From: Thermoplasmatota archaeon
Lineage (GTDB): Archaea > Thermoplasmatota > Penumbrarchaeia > Penumbrarchaeales > Penumbrarchaeaceae
DNA length: 18,088 bases
Direction of reading: 5' to 3'
NCBI GenBank assembly: GCA_030595585.1
Contig: JAUVCY010000006.1
Span: 1 to 18,088 of the forward strand
Position numbers and translations under genes: made by a program. This document shows positions 8,401 to 17,000 of the stretch, piece after piece (positions within the stretch are counted from its first letter, which is position 1; each line of letters opens with the position of its first letter). The notes under the pieces were generated by a model. It did no database searches, was not told the DNA's origin, and saw only the letters and a list, made by a program, of their open reading frames with translations.

Positions 8401-9080
8401 ACGGGGAGTACACCATATCCCTCCGATCCACGGATACTGTTGGGAACCACAGGGAAACGGAGCTTGACATCACCATCGACGACACACCGCCTTCGCTCTC
8501 CCTGAACGGGCTTCCCGACATCGTGCTTGAGGGGGAGGTCCTACAGATCGTTGGAACCGTGGACGAGCTCTATCCGATATCCTCGGCCGAGCTCACGATC
8601 CAGTACATGGCACTGGACATCAGCGAGATGATCACGGAGGATACGATAGTATACACCCTTGATACGAACGACCTGCAGGCCGGCACAGTGGAGATCGTTC
8701 TCTCCGTTGTGGACCACGTGGGCAACGGGGCCCAGGCCTCAACCTCGTTCACGCTGGTGAGGAGGAACACCGACACGGACAAAGATGGGATCCCGGACTG
8801 GTGGGAGTTCCTGTACGAGGGGCTCGACCCCTATACTGCCGATTCCGACAGGGACCTGGACAACGATGGGTTCACCAATCTGGAGGAGTACCTGGGAGAT
8901 GACGGCGTCGGTGGTAACGATGATCACACAGACCCCACGTCATCAAGTTCGGCCCCGACGATACGGCTTGAACAGGACGATGGGAACATCTATCTGCCCC
9001 TGCTGGCAATAATCGCGATAGCTTTCATAGCGGTGGCGGCGATATCCTTTGTAGTCATAAGGCGAAGAAAGATCGATTAG
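5463..9080 (+). CDS. Exported transglutaminase-like surface protein with Ig-like repeats and C-terminal anchor
   Basis: The 1205-residue protein has these parts in order. A signal peptide (about 1-23) precedes an N-terminal region of no recognised family (27-240). A transglutaminase-like domain (about 240-370) has the catalytic triad C304 (GRCGEY), H332 (DHVWNEFW) and D346 (HWDGS). A carboxypeptidase-regulatory-like beta domain (387-450) and a further beta-rich part (490-600) follow. Then come an Ig-like domain (605-713) and four Ig/cadherin-like units (about 718-812, 815-910, 913-1007, 1010-1100). An Asp-rich thrombospondin-type-3/EF-hand-like segment starts DTDKDGIPDWWE (1104-1115) and continues to 1158. 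A Ser/Thr linker, a membrane helix (1177-1199) and RRRKID end the protein. It is therefore anchored with its bulk outside the cell. Transglutaminase-fold proteins may crosslink, cleave or only bind protein; the intact triad argues for catalysis, but the reaction is unknown. The ATG has a good SD. Its last 4 bp overlap the convergent gene. Confidence 0.88.
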   Translation: MNRSIPYLLLSVLLLSGSIPVAGSGSDITREGEEVRYSYHWDELTSYTSTVQVDPGDDFGFRFDPYSEIDLMLDPLEGPFLHPDCQEALDLAPEWMRINLTHRFRTLPREEQATFAQLIITAENESYIDEIAFTISHLNVETLRNDNFFPELISHNARLIYQNAEYLRYVEILEKEDHTTLLYKNEYNISTELPMDIYYWFVVIPDIGDEVPTYVDPDYNFAEDPPFDRDHGVPPPEGKFWREWLFYENKSGQPLLKDNLMKANTLWDAIRQINGWMGGSMKFTSDNERPNQPVRIYQKGIGRCGEYQDIRSSAARAGLIPVLPTSNTAEDHVWNEFWDGRWIHWDGSIDKPLTYEKWWGKTISSVWNSRGDGYTWSVTEKYSEEYCTFTATVLDPNGLPVDGARVDVQTENFYQQDLKTTTISGSTDINGEVTFTLGEGRNYWIKVDGGDLGNYPINPLTPNELLVMDAQDGIDYNATYVLPFPADSLRIGDDIRNDLEIPFRLDVSFDVQGYITRGRGQFSGGRFDQYGDDGKIDFFIADVDNFRNYAPGLPFDAYNLSWKTDGETVSFTLDEWNPFFIHFYNGFSQWTTQIINISVKVYGKLALMIDEPIRWTGENDYNYGDDVEILGRVESAKDVYGVSISLHKADLNEDPTTIFSKVDAEDISTQDQEPWSSWYYRIDTTGLELGRYWVLAYAHDDTNTVSGATNFYIKDLEAPDLFISSPPNNMKYRQGDPVAVTGAVNDNYALSSLTYTLDGGSKVHDLRVGEEDGKWSLSFDTGRLTPGTHDLTFTAADKFENLAARTLVFEVLEADDPYVIVDRDLDGSIHRQGDRIDIRGSIEDESEIDRLMLVVDGKQEREITGSILESGDFNYGLDSSGLAEGVHTAAVLATDSIGNTGSDSFSFELDGTAPTLILEPHEEYYSADNEILIAGRTHDDNGVKMFSVSLSGGGYEDVTYLVGRSGEFELDLAQLFNFIDGEYTISLRSTDTVGNHRETELDITIDDTPPSLSLNGLPDIVLEGEVLQIVGTVDELYPISSAELTIQYMALDISEMITEDTIVYTLDTNDLQAGTVEIVLSVVDHVGNGAQASTSFTLVRRNTDTDKDGIPDWWEFLYEGLDPYTADSDRDLDNDGFTNLEEYLGDDGVGGNDDHTDPTSSSSAPTIRLEQDDGNIYLPLLAIIAIAFIAVAAISFVVIRRRKID

Positions 9081-9367
9081 GCACGCCTTCCCCTGGGGAA
9101 CACGATCCCCAGCACGAACAGGATAAGGAACACTATCAGGGAGAGGTACACAACGCCCTTTCCGGATACGGGATAGTCCCAGTACCGCGTTATCCAGTAG
9201 ATCAGGCCCATTATGATGAAGAATATTATGCCGGATATTATCATTCGAAAGGTCTTGGCACGGTCATGGGGCCAATCCCACCCACCCCTGGGATACTTGA
9301 ACCCCAGGAATATCAGAAGGATGGCGGAGATCACCGCGATCACCATGAAGAATTCGCCTACTGCCAA
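9077..9367 (-). CDS. Small three-helix membrane protein, unknown family
   Basis: The 96-residue protein has three predicted membrane helices (about 5-23, 40-61, 70-91) separated by short polar loops. I do not recognise the family. Helices 1 and 3 both end in a similar motif, LGFKYPRGG (21-29) and LGIVFPRGR (86-94), a hint of internal symmetry. The start is a TTG at 9365-9367 placed directly after the TAG of the AAA gene (9368-9370), with GGGAGG (9376-9381) 8 nt upstream in the right position. The internal ATG at residue 8 lacks such a site. The zero-base junction implies translational coupling with the AAA membrane ATPase, so it is probably an accessory subunit or topology partner of that protein. 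The stop overlaps the convergent transglutaminase-like gene by 4 bp. Confidence 0.78.
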   Translation of the reverse strand: MAVGEFFMVIAVISAILLIFLGFKYPRGGWDWPHDRAKTFRMIISGIIFFIIMGLIYWITRYWDYPVSGKGVVYLSLIVFLILFVLGIVFPRGRRA

Positions 9368-12300
9368 CTATTCTGCCTCCCAATCGTGATCCTCCGGATC
9401 CTTCTCCATTTTACCGTTCTTCTTCGGACCTTCCTTATCATTGCCGTTCTTCTTCGGAGCGACAACTTCATCAAGTTCTGTCTCGACATCGTCCGAAACC
9501 TCGTCCAGGACCTCTTCGGGGCCGTCACCGCCGTCCGGTTCCCCTGACGGCGGAGCATCCGCTTTGCTCACCCTTCTCTTCCTCTCGAACTCAGCCCTGA
9601 GCTTGTCGTAGGCAGTTATCATCTTGGGGGTCACCGATGGCTTGATATCCTTCACCATGTCCAGAAGCTCATCGGTGGTAATGGGCTGGGGTTTCTTCGT
9701 CTCCAGGGCCTTTTCCATCATAACCGCCGAGGTCTCCCTAACGAGGTTTGCAATGTCCGCGCCGGAGAAACCCCTGGTCTCCCTGCCCACGCTGTCGACA
9801 TCGATCTCACCCTCCGTGAACTTGCCCTTTATGTGTACCTTCAATATCTCGCCCCTGGACACCTTGTCCGGAGGGGGCACGTAGATTACCTTGTCGAACC
9901 TGCCCGGCCTCATCAGGGCCGGATCGACCAGATCGGGCATGTTGGTCGTGGCAACGACTATCACGCCCTCGGCGCCGTCCATTCCGTCCATCTCCGAGAG
10001 CATTATCGACAGAACCCTGGGGGTGACGTCATCCGTGGAGTAGAAGTCCCTCCTCTTCGCGATGGAGTCCACCTCGTCCAAAAACAGTATACAGGGGGAG
10101 CGCGCCCGCGCCTCCTCGAACAGGGACGATATGAGGTTCTCGGATTCGCCATACCATTTCGACATGACGTCCGAGCACTTGACGCCTATCATCTCCACGT
10201 TGAGATCGGACGCCACGGCCTTGAGCATCAGCGTCTTTCCGCATCCGGGAGGGCCAAACAGGAGGATGCCCTTGGTTGGTTTGACCCCATATTTCGTGGC
10301 CATCTCGGGCTCCAGAAGCGGGACCATCAGTGAGTTCCTGATCTCCCTCTTGACGTCCTCAAGGCCTCCAATATCCTCGAATGTGGTCTTCTGGAGACCC
10401 ACCATCGCGGATATCTTCTTTCCCACTTCGGCGGTGGCCTTCTTCTCCTCGATGCCATATTCCATGGGCAGGGCCTCCTCCCCCAGGGACCTGATGCCAA
10501 AAGGTATCAGTGAAATGGGTACGAACCCAAGGAAGGCCACAGCGGTCCAGATGGTGAACTCAACATCCGCCCACAGGTAGGTGATAACGCCCATTATCAG
10601 CAGTATCCCACCGGGGATCAGCCTCTTCGCCCAATCCTTCGGCGTCGGGTCCTTCTTGACGCTTCCTCCCTCACACCTGATCAATATCAGATACGCTCCG
10701 ATGAGCGCACCGCCGGCCCCAAGGAGCATTACAAGCGGTATGAGCGTCCCCATCGTCTCGGACAGTACGTTGGAAATGACGCCCGTATCAACGTACGTGA
10801 GATCTCCCAGGGCGTTGACCATATCGATCGGGCCCCACGAGGATGGGGCGCTTCTGCTGAACGTCACAAAGCTCCTCTCGTGAGCCTCGGAGGGTATCCA
10901 TGAGTACCAGTTGAAATTGCCCGATGGTGCGATCACCAGCAGGAAAACGCCTGCGGAGATCAATACCACCGCCCCCATGAACAGGGAGATCGCCACCACG
11001 GCCACCAGAGGGACCGCCAGCCCCACACCCAGGCCCGTGGCGAAGATGGTGAGATAGGTCAGGTATGCGTACCTCCAGTCGAAGAAACCGCCGATCATGA
11101 CCACAAGCGAGAACACCAGAAATACCCATCCGAACTCGGTGGATTGATATGATGTGGATGCCGCCACCAGAACGGCCAGTATCAGAAGTGAGATAAATGG
11201 ATACCTCAGGGATACGGCGGTGATGAATAGGCCCAGTATAAGTATCAGCCATATCGGGTAGAAAGGAGCCCAGAAAAGGCCCAGAAGGGAGAGCATCAGG
11301 AAGGCGGACGCCCTCAGGACCAGGTTCTTCTTCTCACTGTTCAGGAGCAGTTTCTCCCACCACGCCTCCGCCTTCACATCCGTTCTCTTTCGGGCCTTCT
11401 TGCGCTCCTTGTTGAGCCTCTCCCTCCAGTCGTACAGCCTCCTGGCCCCCATGAAGGACCCGATCGTCATCACGATCAGAAGAAGCACCCCCAAGCCCTC
11501 CAGCCACGATGGAGAATCCTCATTCTCTTCCATTACGGCGTACGATTTCGGGTTCACGTTGAAGTCGGTGGTGAAGGAACCCGACCTGTCCGGGACGTTC
11601 ATGACGAAGTCATAGAACACCCCGTCGTATTCGATCTCCACCTGATAGGTCCCCTTGTTGACCGTCACGTTGGTCATCGCCCAGCCTGCGGTCGTATCCG
11701 TTGTGTAGGAGAAGGTCTCGTTGTAGAAACGTACGGTGGCATCGGCCGCCTTGTTCTCCCCCTCGTCGCGGATGTATGCGAAAAGGGTTCCGGTGATGAT
11801 CTCGCCATAGATGGGAATATCCGGATATTCTATGTAGTAGGTCTTTGACCGGATCTTGCCGTTGTATGCGTCATACGCCTCGATGTAGAACGATATTGAG
11901 GAGCCAAGGGGGTAGGGTATCATCTCGTAGCTCACCGAGGTGGCGGTCACCTGGAAGAAGGAATCCACCCCGTCCCTGGGATTTCCGGATATGGAAACTG
12001 TGTAGAAAATGTCCGCCCTGTTGATGCTCACGGTCTCATCCACGGTGGTGATGTTGAAGAATATGCTCTCCCCCTCCTTGGGGTTCTCGGGCCCCCAGGA
12101 GAGGTCCAGGTTGAGGTCAAAGTCGTCCCCCTGCCAGGACCCGTTCTGGACCACTTTGTAAGAATAGGTCGCCGAGGTCAGGGGGTGGTTCTTCTCGTCG
12201 AAGGCGTCGATGTGGTACTGGACGGTGTACCCTCCCTGATAGCCGGGAATGGTGGTGACCCAATGGGTATCATTGTGTTTGCTGAAGGTGTATCCTCCTT

Positions 12301-12577
12301 CCGTGCTCTGGACGCCCTGGTAGGACCACGTGTAGCGCACATCCGCGGCATTGATGACCTGATCCGATCTCGATGAGATGTACAGGACCACGGGCTCCAG
12401 GTTGAACGGCGCCCTGTCATTCTCGTGATCGGGTATCCTTGTCACCTCCACCTCCTGCTCGAAGACGTTCGACGGCCACTCTCCCCCTGATGAGGGCAAT
12501 GTGGATATCACCACGCCCCCCAGGAGGATCACGGCCAACAGGGTCAATGCGATCTTTCCGTTCCTTTTGGCAAGCAT
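9368..12577 (-). CDS. Membrane-embedded Cdc48-type AAA ATPase with extracellular beta-domains
   Basis: The 1069-residue protein begins with a signal-anchor helix (about 9-27). Residues 30-357 are extracellular. Two related Ig/FN3-like units (about 72-142, 183-251) each run from an INxAD strand to a Y/F-x-I-x-A-(F/Y)-D strand. A third beta domain (256-342) resembles carboxypeptidase-regulatory modules. A helix (358-377) crosses back and a basic cytoplasmic stretch follows (378-420). About eight more helices occupy 422-695. The AAA module comes last: GPPGCGKT (775-782, K781), pore-loop SKWYGES, LFLDE (D834, E835), sensor ATTN, and RPGR (R890, R893). Helical-lid sequence and a PSVTP helix resemble Cdc48 D2 and Vps4-type ATPases. 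The tail is Glu/Asp- and Lys-rich. There is no HEXXH protease motif, so it is not FtsH. The likely role is ATP-driven unfolding or remodelling at the membrane. It starts 11 bp after the VWA stop and abuts the next gene. The target is unknown. Confidence 0.87.
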   Translation of the reverse strand: MLAKRNGKIALTLLAVILLGGVVISTLPSSGGEWPSNVFEQEVEVTRIPDHENDRAPFNLEPVVLYISSRSDQVINAADVRYTWSYQGVQSTEGGYTFSKHNDTHWVTTIPGYQGGYTVQYHIDAFDEKNHPLTSATYSYKVVQNGSWQGDDFDLNLDLSWGPENPKEGESIFFNITTVDETVSINRADIFYTVSISGNPRDGVDSFFQVTATSVSYEMIPYPLGSSISFYIEAYDAYNGKIRSKTYYIEYPDIPIYGEIITGTLFAYIRDEGENKAADATVRFYNETFSYTTDTTAGWAMTNVTVNKGTYQVEIEYDGVFYDFVMNVPDRSGSFTTDFNVNPKSYAVMEENEDSPSWLEGLGVLLLIVMTIGSFMGARRLYDWRERLNKERKKARKRTDVKAEAWWEKLLLNSEKKNLVLRASAFLMLSLLGLFWAPFYPIWLILILGLFITAVSLRYPFISLLILAVLVAASTSYQSTEFGWVFLVFSLVVMIGGFFDWRYAYLTYLTIFATGLGVGLAVPLVAVVAISLFMGAVVLISAGVFLLVIAPSGNFNWYSWIPSEAHERSFVTFSRSAPSSWGPIDMVNALGDLTYVDTGVISNVLSETMGTLIPLVMLLGAGGALIGAYLILIRCEGGSVKKDPTPKDWAKRLIPGGILLIMGVITYLWADVEFTIWTAVAFLGFVPISLIPFGIRSLGEEALPMEYGIEEKKATAEVGKKISAMVGLQKTTFEDIGGLEDVKREIRNSLMVPLLEPEMATKYGVKPTKGILLFGPPGCGKTLMLKAVASDLNVEMIGVKCSDVMSKWYGESENLISSLFEEARARSPCILFLDEVDSIAKRRDFYSTDDVTPRVLSIMLSEMDGMDGAEGVIVVATTNMPDLVDPALMRPGRFDKVIYVPPPDKVSRGEILKVHIKGKFTEGEIDVDSVGRETRGFSGADIANLVRETSAVMMEKALETKKPQPITTDELLDMVKDIKPSVTPKMITAYDKLRAEFERKRRVSKADAPPSGEPDGGDGPEEVLDEVSDDVETELDEVVAPKKNGNDKEGPKKNGKMEKDPEDHDWEAE

Positions 12578-12588
12578 TTCAATCCATC

Positions 12589-13983
12589 CTATGCTCCAAC
12601 TGATACCTTCTGTTTCTCGATGATCGTTTTCTTGAGGGCCGTCCTCTCTGCCAACCCGAGCGTTGCCAGCCCGGCAAGCATATACTCCACCGGGACCGTG
12701 GCCGCCTGTCCCACGGTCACAGGCGTGATGTTCGGGGTCGCAGTTATGACTGGGGCCACATTAACTGACGGCGCCACCACCGGAACCGAAGGGGGAGGTG
12801 GTATCGGCGCGGGAGCCACCGCCGGCGGGGGAGGTGGCGGAGGCGGCAGCGGGGGAGGTAAGGCCCTGATCACGTTAACGAAAAGGTCCGGCACGTCCGC
12901 GGTCCTGTCATCCCCTCTCCAATCGACATATCTCAACTCGCTCGCCCCGTCGAAAACCCTTGTACTGCCCTCGCCGTCGGGGGACTCTATGCGGAACTGA
13001 ACGGACCAGGTCTCATCTATCATGATCGTCCCGATATCGAATGTCAGAACGTCCCCAGGTCCGCTCCTGTTCACCGAAAGTCCCTCGGTGATGTTCGAGC
13101 TCCCGTCCACGTAGTTGATATCACCCGACATCTCCAGAACAAGAGTGCAGTTGCTCCCGGCGGTGAAGTTGTAGAACTGGTTGGATATCTTGAGGTAGAT
13201 CTCCTCAAGCTCCTGGGCGTCGTGCGCCCAGTAGAACTCTCCTCCGGTGTAGTCTGCCATCCACCCCATCAGGCCGGTGTCCACGTTATTCCCCAGGCCG
13301 ATCGTATAGAGTTTGATCCCGTTGTCCCTGGTGACGTTCATGGTCTCCAGGGAGACGTTCTTCTCCGGCGGGTCCGGCGACCCATCCGAGAATATTATCC
13401 CTATCTTCTGATTGCCGTCAATTCCGTGCACGATCAGCTCGTCGTTCATGAGGGAGATCGCGTCCTGGAAGTTGGTCTGTCCCTGGGGTTGTATCTTCGC
13501 CAGCGCATCCAGGTCCGCCTTCACCTGTGGCTGCGCCGCCGAGAGGTGGTTGAACAGGGCGGCCGTGGTGTCGAACTTGAGGATGGCGGCCCGATCGAAC
13601 GGCGCCACCATGTTATCCACATACCTCTGGGCGCCCCTGATCCGGAGGACCCCGGGGTCCTCCGTTTCCAGGGAGCCCGAATGGTCCATAACGAACACAA
13701 CGTCCTGAGGTGCCAGGGTTATCCCTTTGGCCCCCGATCCGGACAGGGTGAAGGTAACGGAGGTGTTCGACGGCGAATTGCCCGAATCGGCCCTCCAGAT
13801 GGAGTCGTATCCCGAGGAGGCGCCGGATTCCGGATAACCACCTCCCGTGTACGCCTCTTCACCCCCGACGACACCCACAGCGACGGCGAAGGTGATGAAG
13901 ATGAGCAGGAGGACCGGAACGAGCCTACCGGTCAAAAGGGAGCTGAAACTACCCCTGACCCCATATGCCCGTTTAACGTACAT
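12589..13983 (-). CDS. Exported von Willebrand factor A protein with proline-rich stalk
   Basis: Taken from ATG 13983 the protein has 464 residues. That start leaves 9 nt after GAGGAG (13993-13998); ATG 13992 would abut the SD with no spacing and is less likely. A basic N-terminus and one helix (about 21-39) export or anchor the protein. The VWA domain spans about 93-275 with every MIDAS metal-site residue present: D100-x-S102-x-S104 (DHSGS), T170 (GQTNF) and D200 (FSDGSPD). Such domains bind ligands through a divalent metal. A beta-rich part (276-373) follows. Next comes a stalk of Pro with Ala/Val (375-430, including a run of eight prolines) and a short hydrophobic, then Lys-rich, C-terminus (430-464) that may touch the membrane. 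Sequons such as NTS, NVT and NCT suggest N-glycosylation. The gene sits 37 bp after the repeat-protein coding region and 11 bp before the AAA gene, so it is an operon partner of both. Confidence 0.87.
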   Translation of the reverse strand: MYVKRAYGVRGSFSSLLTGRLVPVLLLIFITFAVAVGVVGGEEAYTGGGYPESGASSGYDSIWRADSGNSPSNTSVTFTLSGSGAKGITLAPQDVVFVMDHSGSLETEDPGVLRIRGAQRYVDNMVAPFDRAAILKFDTTAALFNHLSAAQPQVKADLDALAKIQPQGQTNFQDAISLMNDELIVHGIDGNQKIGIIFSDGSPDPPEKNVSLETMNVTRDNGIKLYTIGLGNNVDTGLMGWMADYTGGEFYWAHDAQELEEIYLKISNQFYNFTAGSNCTLVLEMSGDINYVDGSSNITEGLSVNRSGPGDVLTFDIGTIMIDETWSVQFRIESPDGEGSTRVFDGASELRYVDWRGDDRTADVPDLFVNVIRALPPPLPPPPPPPPAVAPAPIPPPPSVPVVAPSVNVAPVITATPNITPVTVGQAATVPVEYMLAGLATLGLAERTALKKTIIEKQKVSVGA

Positions 13984-13992
13984 CCCACACAT

Positions 13993-13998
13993 CTCCTC
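13993..13998 (-). promoter_or_regulatory. Shine-Dalgarno site that decides the VWA gene start
   Basis: Read on the minus strand this is GAGGAG. It touches ATG 13992 but stands 9 nt before ATG 13983, a normal spacing. The start is therefore placed at 13983, three codons inside the longest frame. Confidence 0.55.
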
Positions 13999-14029
13999 TA
14001 TCGGGTGTTCCCGCTACTGCCTTCTGACC

Positions 14030-17000
14030 TCAGTCGATCTCCATCTCCTCCAGGTCCGCCGAATCCTCGGAGGTCTTCATTCCGGGAAGCTTTATGGGCT
14101 TGCTTTTGGAATCTTTCAGGGTGTTGACCTTGGGGTCCTTATCCTTCCTTGGGGACCTCCCCTTGAACATTCCAAGGCCCCCCCTGGGTTTATCCTCCCC
14201 ATCCTTGCCCTCCTCGGGTTTATCCTCTCTGTCCCTTCCCTCGCCCCTGGCCCACTTGGTGAGTATTCCCAGGTATCCCAGGATGCCCAGCGCCACAATG
14301 AGGGCGATGAAGATAAGGAACCAGAGTATCGGAAGGGCGCTTATGAAACCCGCCACGAACCTCTCCCCGAAGCTATCCTCCTTTATCTCCCTCTTGACGT
14401 TGATCAGGCCGGACTTGGAGTTCTCGTTGCCCAATCTATCCGAGGTCTTGATCTGGAAGATATGAGCTCCCGTGTCCTCACCGACCGTTGGCCAGTAGAG
14501 GAGATAGGTGTCCTCGTTGGATGCGTTGGAGTCGGGGGTCATCTCCCTCCATCCGGATGAGTCGATGTTGATGAGCACCACGCTCACGTTGGACGGGTCC
14601 GTCACGGTCGCCATGAATACGACGGAGGTCCCCTCTTTCACCTCACCGATCCTTACCTCCAGATCGCCCTCGATCCAGAAGTAATCCAGTGAGATCTCGG
14701 GTCCGGTGTTATCGGTCTTGATCCCGTAGGTGTCATTGACCTCGTTCCCGGCCATGTCCGTCACGCTGATATGGATCACGTGGTTGCCGTCGCGGAACCT
14801 CTGGGTGTTCATGAGGTACTCGTAGTACATGCCTCCCTCACCCTTGAATATCTCAATTGGGTTCTCATCGTCTATGGTGAGGGTGACCTGCCTCACACCG
14901 ATCGCATCGACCACGTAGAACCTGAGCGTCTGGACCCCGGAGAATACCTCTCCAGGGGCGATGGTTGCCTGGGATATGACCGGCGGGGAGTTGTCAACGG
15001 TCACGTCCACGTCGAAATACATGGAGTGTCCCGCCTTATCCGTGGTCTTGATGGTGACCTGATGGGGGCCGTCGCCCACCAGCGTGGAATCCCACGGAAC
15101 CGATACGTCATACCAGGTGGTGCCGTCTATCGCATATCTCACGGCTCCGGGGAACACGTCTCCCGTATATGCCCTGACGGCGTAGAGGCCGGAGATCAGC
15201 TCACCTTTGACGGGCGTCTCCACGGTCAGGGAGGGGAATGAGTTGTCCACACGGAACTCGATCGTCGATGTGGTCACACTCGTTCCTGCCACGTCTATAA
15301 CGGTGGCGTTCACCGTATGTGTGCCGTCATCCAGGCCCCTCGTATCCATCACGAACTCGTAATAGCCGGTCTGGATATTGTAGGAGATGGGCGTCGACCT
15401 TCCAGCCACATCGATGGATGCCCTCTCGATCCCGACCTGGTCGAACGCGATGACCCTGAAGGTAAATACGCCCTCCACGTACTCATCTCTCGAGGGAGAG
15501 GCTATCTCCACCTCCGGATCGTGGTTGTCCACTATCACGTTGATGGTCTCCATGGTAAGGTGGCCGGCCAGGTCCGTTGCCCTGATCAATATCCTGTGGC
15601 CGCCGTCCGCCACCCTTGTCGTATCCCATCCCAACGTCACGGCCTGCCATGAGGCGCCGTCTATGTTGTACTCCGTGGCCTTGGCGAACACGTCACCGTT
15701 GTACACGTCGAACATGAAGGTCCCCGACACAACCTCTCCCTCCAGCGGGGAGTTGATGCTTATGGATGGGGCCCTGTTGTCCACGTTGAAATCAATGGGG
15801 CCGTATGTGTATGATTTGCCGGTCAGGTCATAGGCGATGGCGGTGACGTTCCTGATGCCGTCCTCCCCCGCCCCCCATGTAATGGTGTTGGAGGAGTACT
15901 CATAGTACCCCGTCTGGGCGTTATACGGGACCCTGGCCTCCAGATCGTAGACCTTGATCATCACGTAATCTATACCGACGATGTCGAATGCGGTAACGCG
16001 GATACTGAGGATCCCCTCCACGAACTCATCCTCCACGGGGGAAGTGATGGTACAGGTGGGGTTCTCGTTGTCGACGTATATATCGAAATGTACCTCCGTC
16101 TCCCATCCCGCCTCATCGGTGGCGATCACGGTGATGTGGTGCGCTCCATCGGAAAAGGATGTGGTGTCCCAAAGGAATGTGGCATTGGCCCAATCACCCT
16201 CCGCGGCATAGCTCAAAAGCAGTGGCTCGTTCTCATCCACCTTGTACTGGATGGTCTTGAGGAACGCATCCCTCGAGAATATGTTCAGCTGGGAGAGCTC
16301 CGAGAGGATATCTCCATTGGCCAGGTTGTTTACGACCACCTCTGGCCTGTTCAGGTCTATGTTGAAGGTCCTGGGACCCAGGCCGATGGATTTCCCGGAG
16401 AGGTCCATGACCACAACGCTCACGTTGTAGCTCCCATCCGGTATCAGGGACACGTCGGTCCTGAACTCCCAGTAACCGGTGCCCGAGTTGTAGCTCATCG
16501 ACAGCGGCCCGTCAAAGCCCTCAAAGGTCAGGTCGATATACACCTTCTCCACGCCCACAAGGTAAGACGCTACCACCTGGAACATTGGTGTGCTCTGGGT
16601 GATATATCCATCTATAGCCGGATATGATATCGCACCGACCGGATCGTAATTGTCTATGACGATCGCCATCGACGTCGTGGTCGTATGCCCTGCTTCGTCT
16701 ATTGACCTGAGGGAAAGGGTGTGGCTGCCGTCGCCGAATATCGAGGTGTTCAGAACAACGCTCACATCCACCCAGCCGGTTCCATCGATATCGTACTCGG
16801 TCCGGTTGAGGAACACGTCGGTCGCGTTCACGGATACCGTGAACATCCCCTCGATGAAATCACCCGGAAGCGGATCCACCACCCTCAGAACAGGGGCGTT
16901 GTTGTCCACCTGGAACGTTATCGGGACGGAGAGGTTGACCTTCCCGCTGAGGTCCGTCACCGTTGCTGTGCAGTTGTGATAACCATCCGCAATAAGGGAG

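Noticed and set aside
8761..8940. Dockerin domain in the transglutaminase-like protein
   Set aside because: The Asp-rich segment has the DxDxDGxxD type of calcium loop but lacks the paired dockerin F-helix pattern, and no cohesin is nearby; a thrombospondin-3/EF-hand-like spacer fits better.
9368..12577. FtsH-type protease or MoxR-type chaperone
   Set aside because: There is no HEXXH zinc protease motif after the AAA module, and the Walker, pore-loop and RPGRFD sequences are of the Cdc48 class, not MoxR.
9368..12577. False fusion of a surface-protein gene with an AAA gene
   Set aside because: A single uninterrupted frame covers ectodomain, helices and AAA module, with no stop or second strong start at a domain border.
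12589..12720. Archaeosortase (PGF-CTERM-like) signal on the surface proteins
   Set aside because: None of the three anchored surface proteins has a PGF or similar motif before its C-terminal hydrophobic segment; two have ordinary helices followed by basic residues.
13222..14127. Plus-strand ORF of 301 codons across the VWA gene
   Set aside because: It lies opposite a clear VWA domain and the end of the repeat gene, and its sequence shows no recognisable domain.
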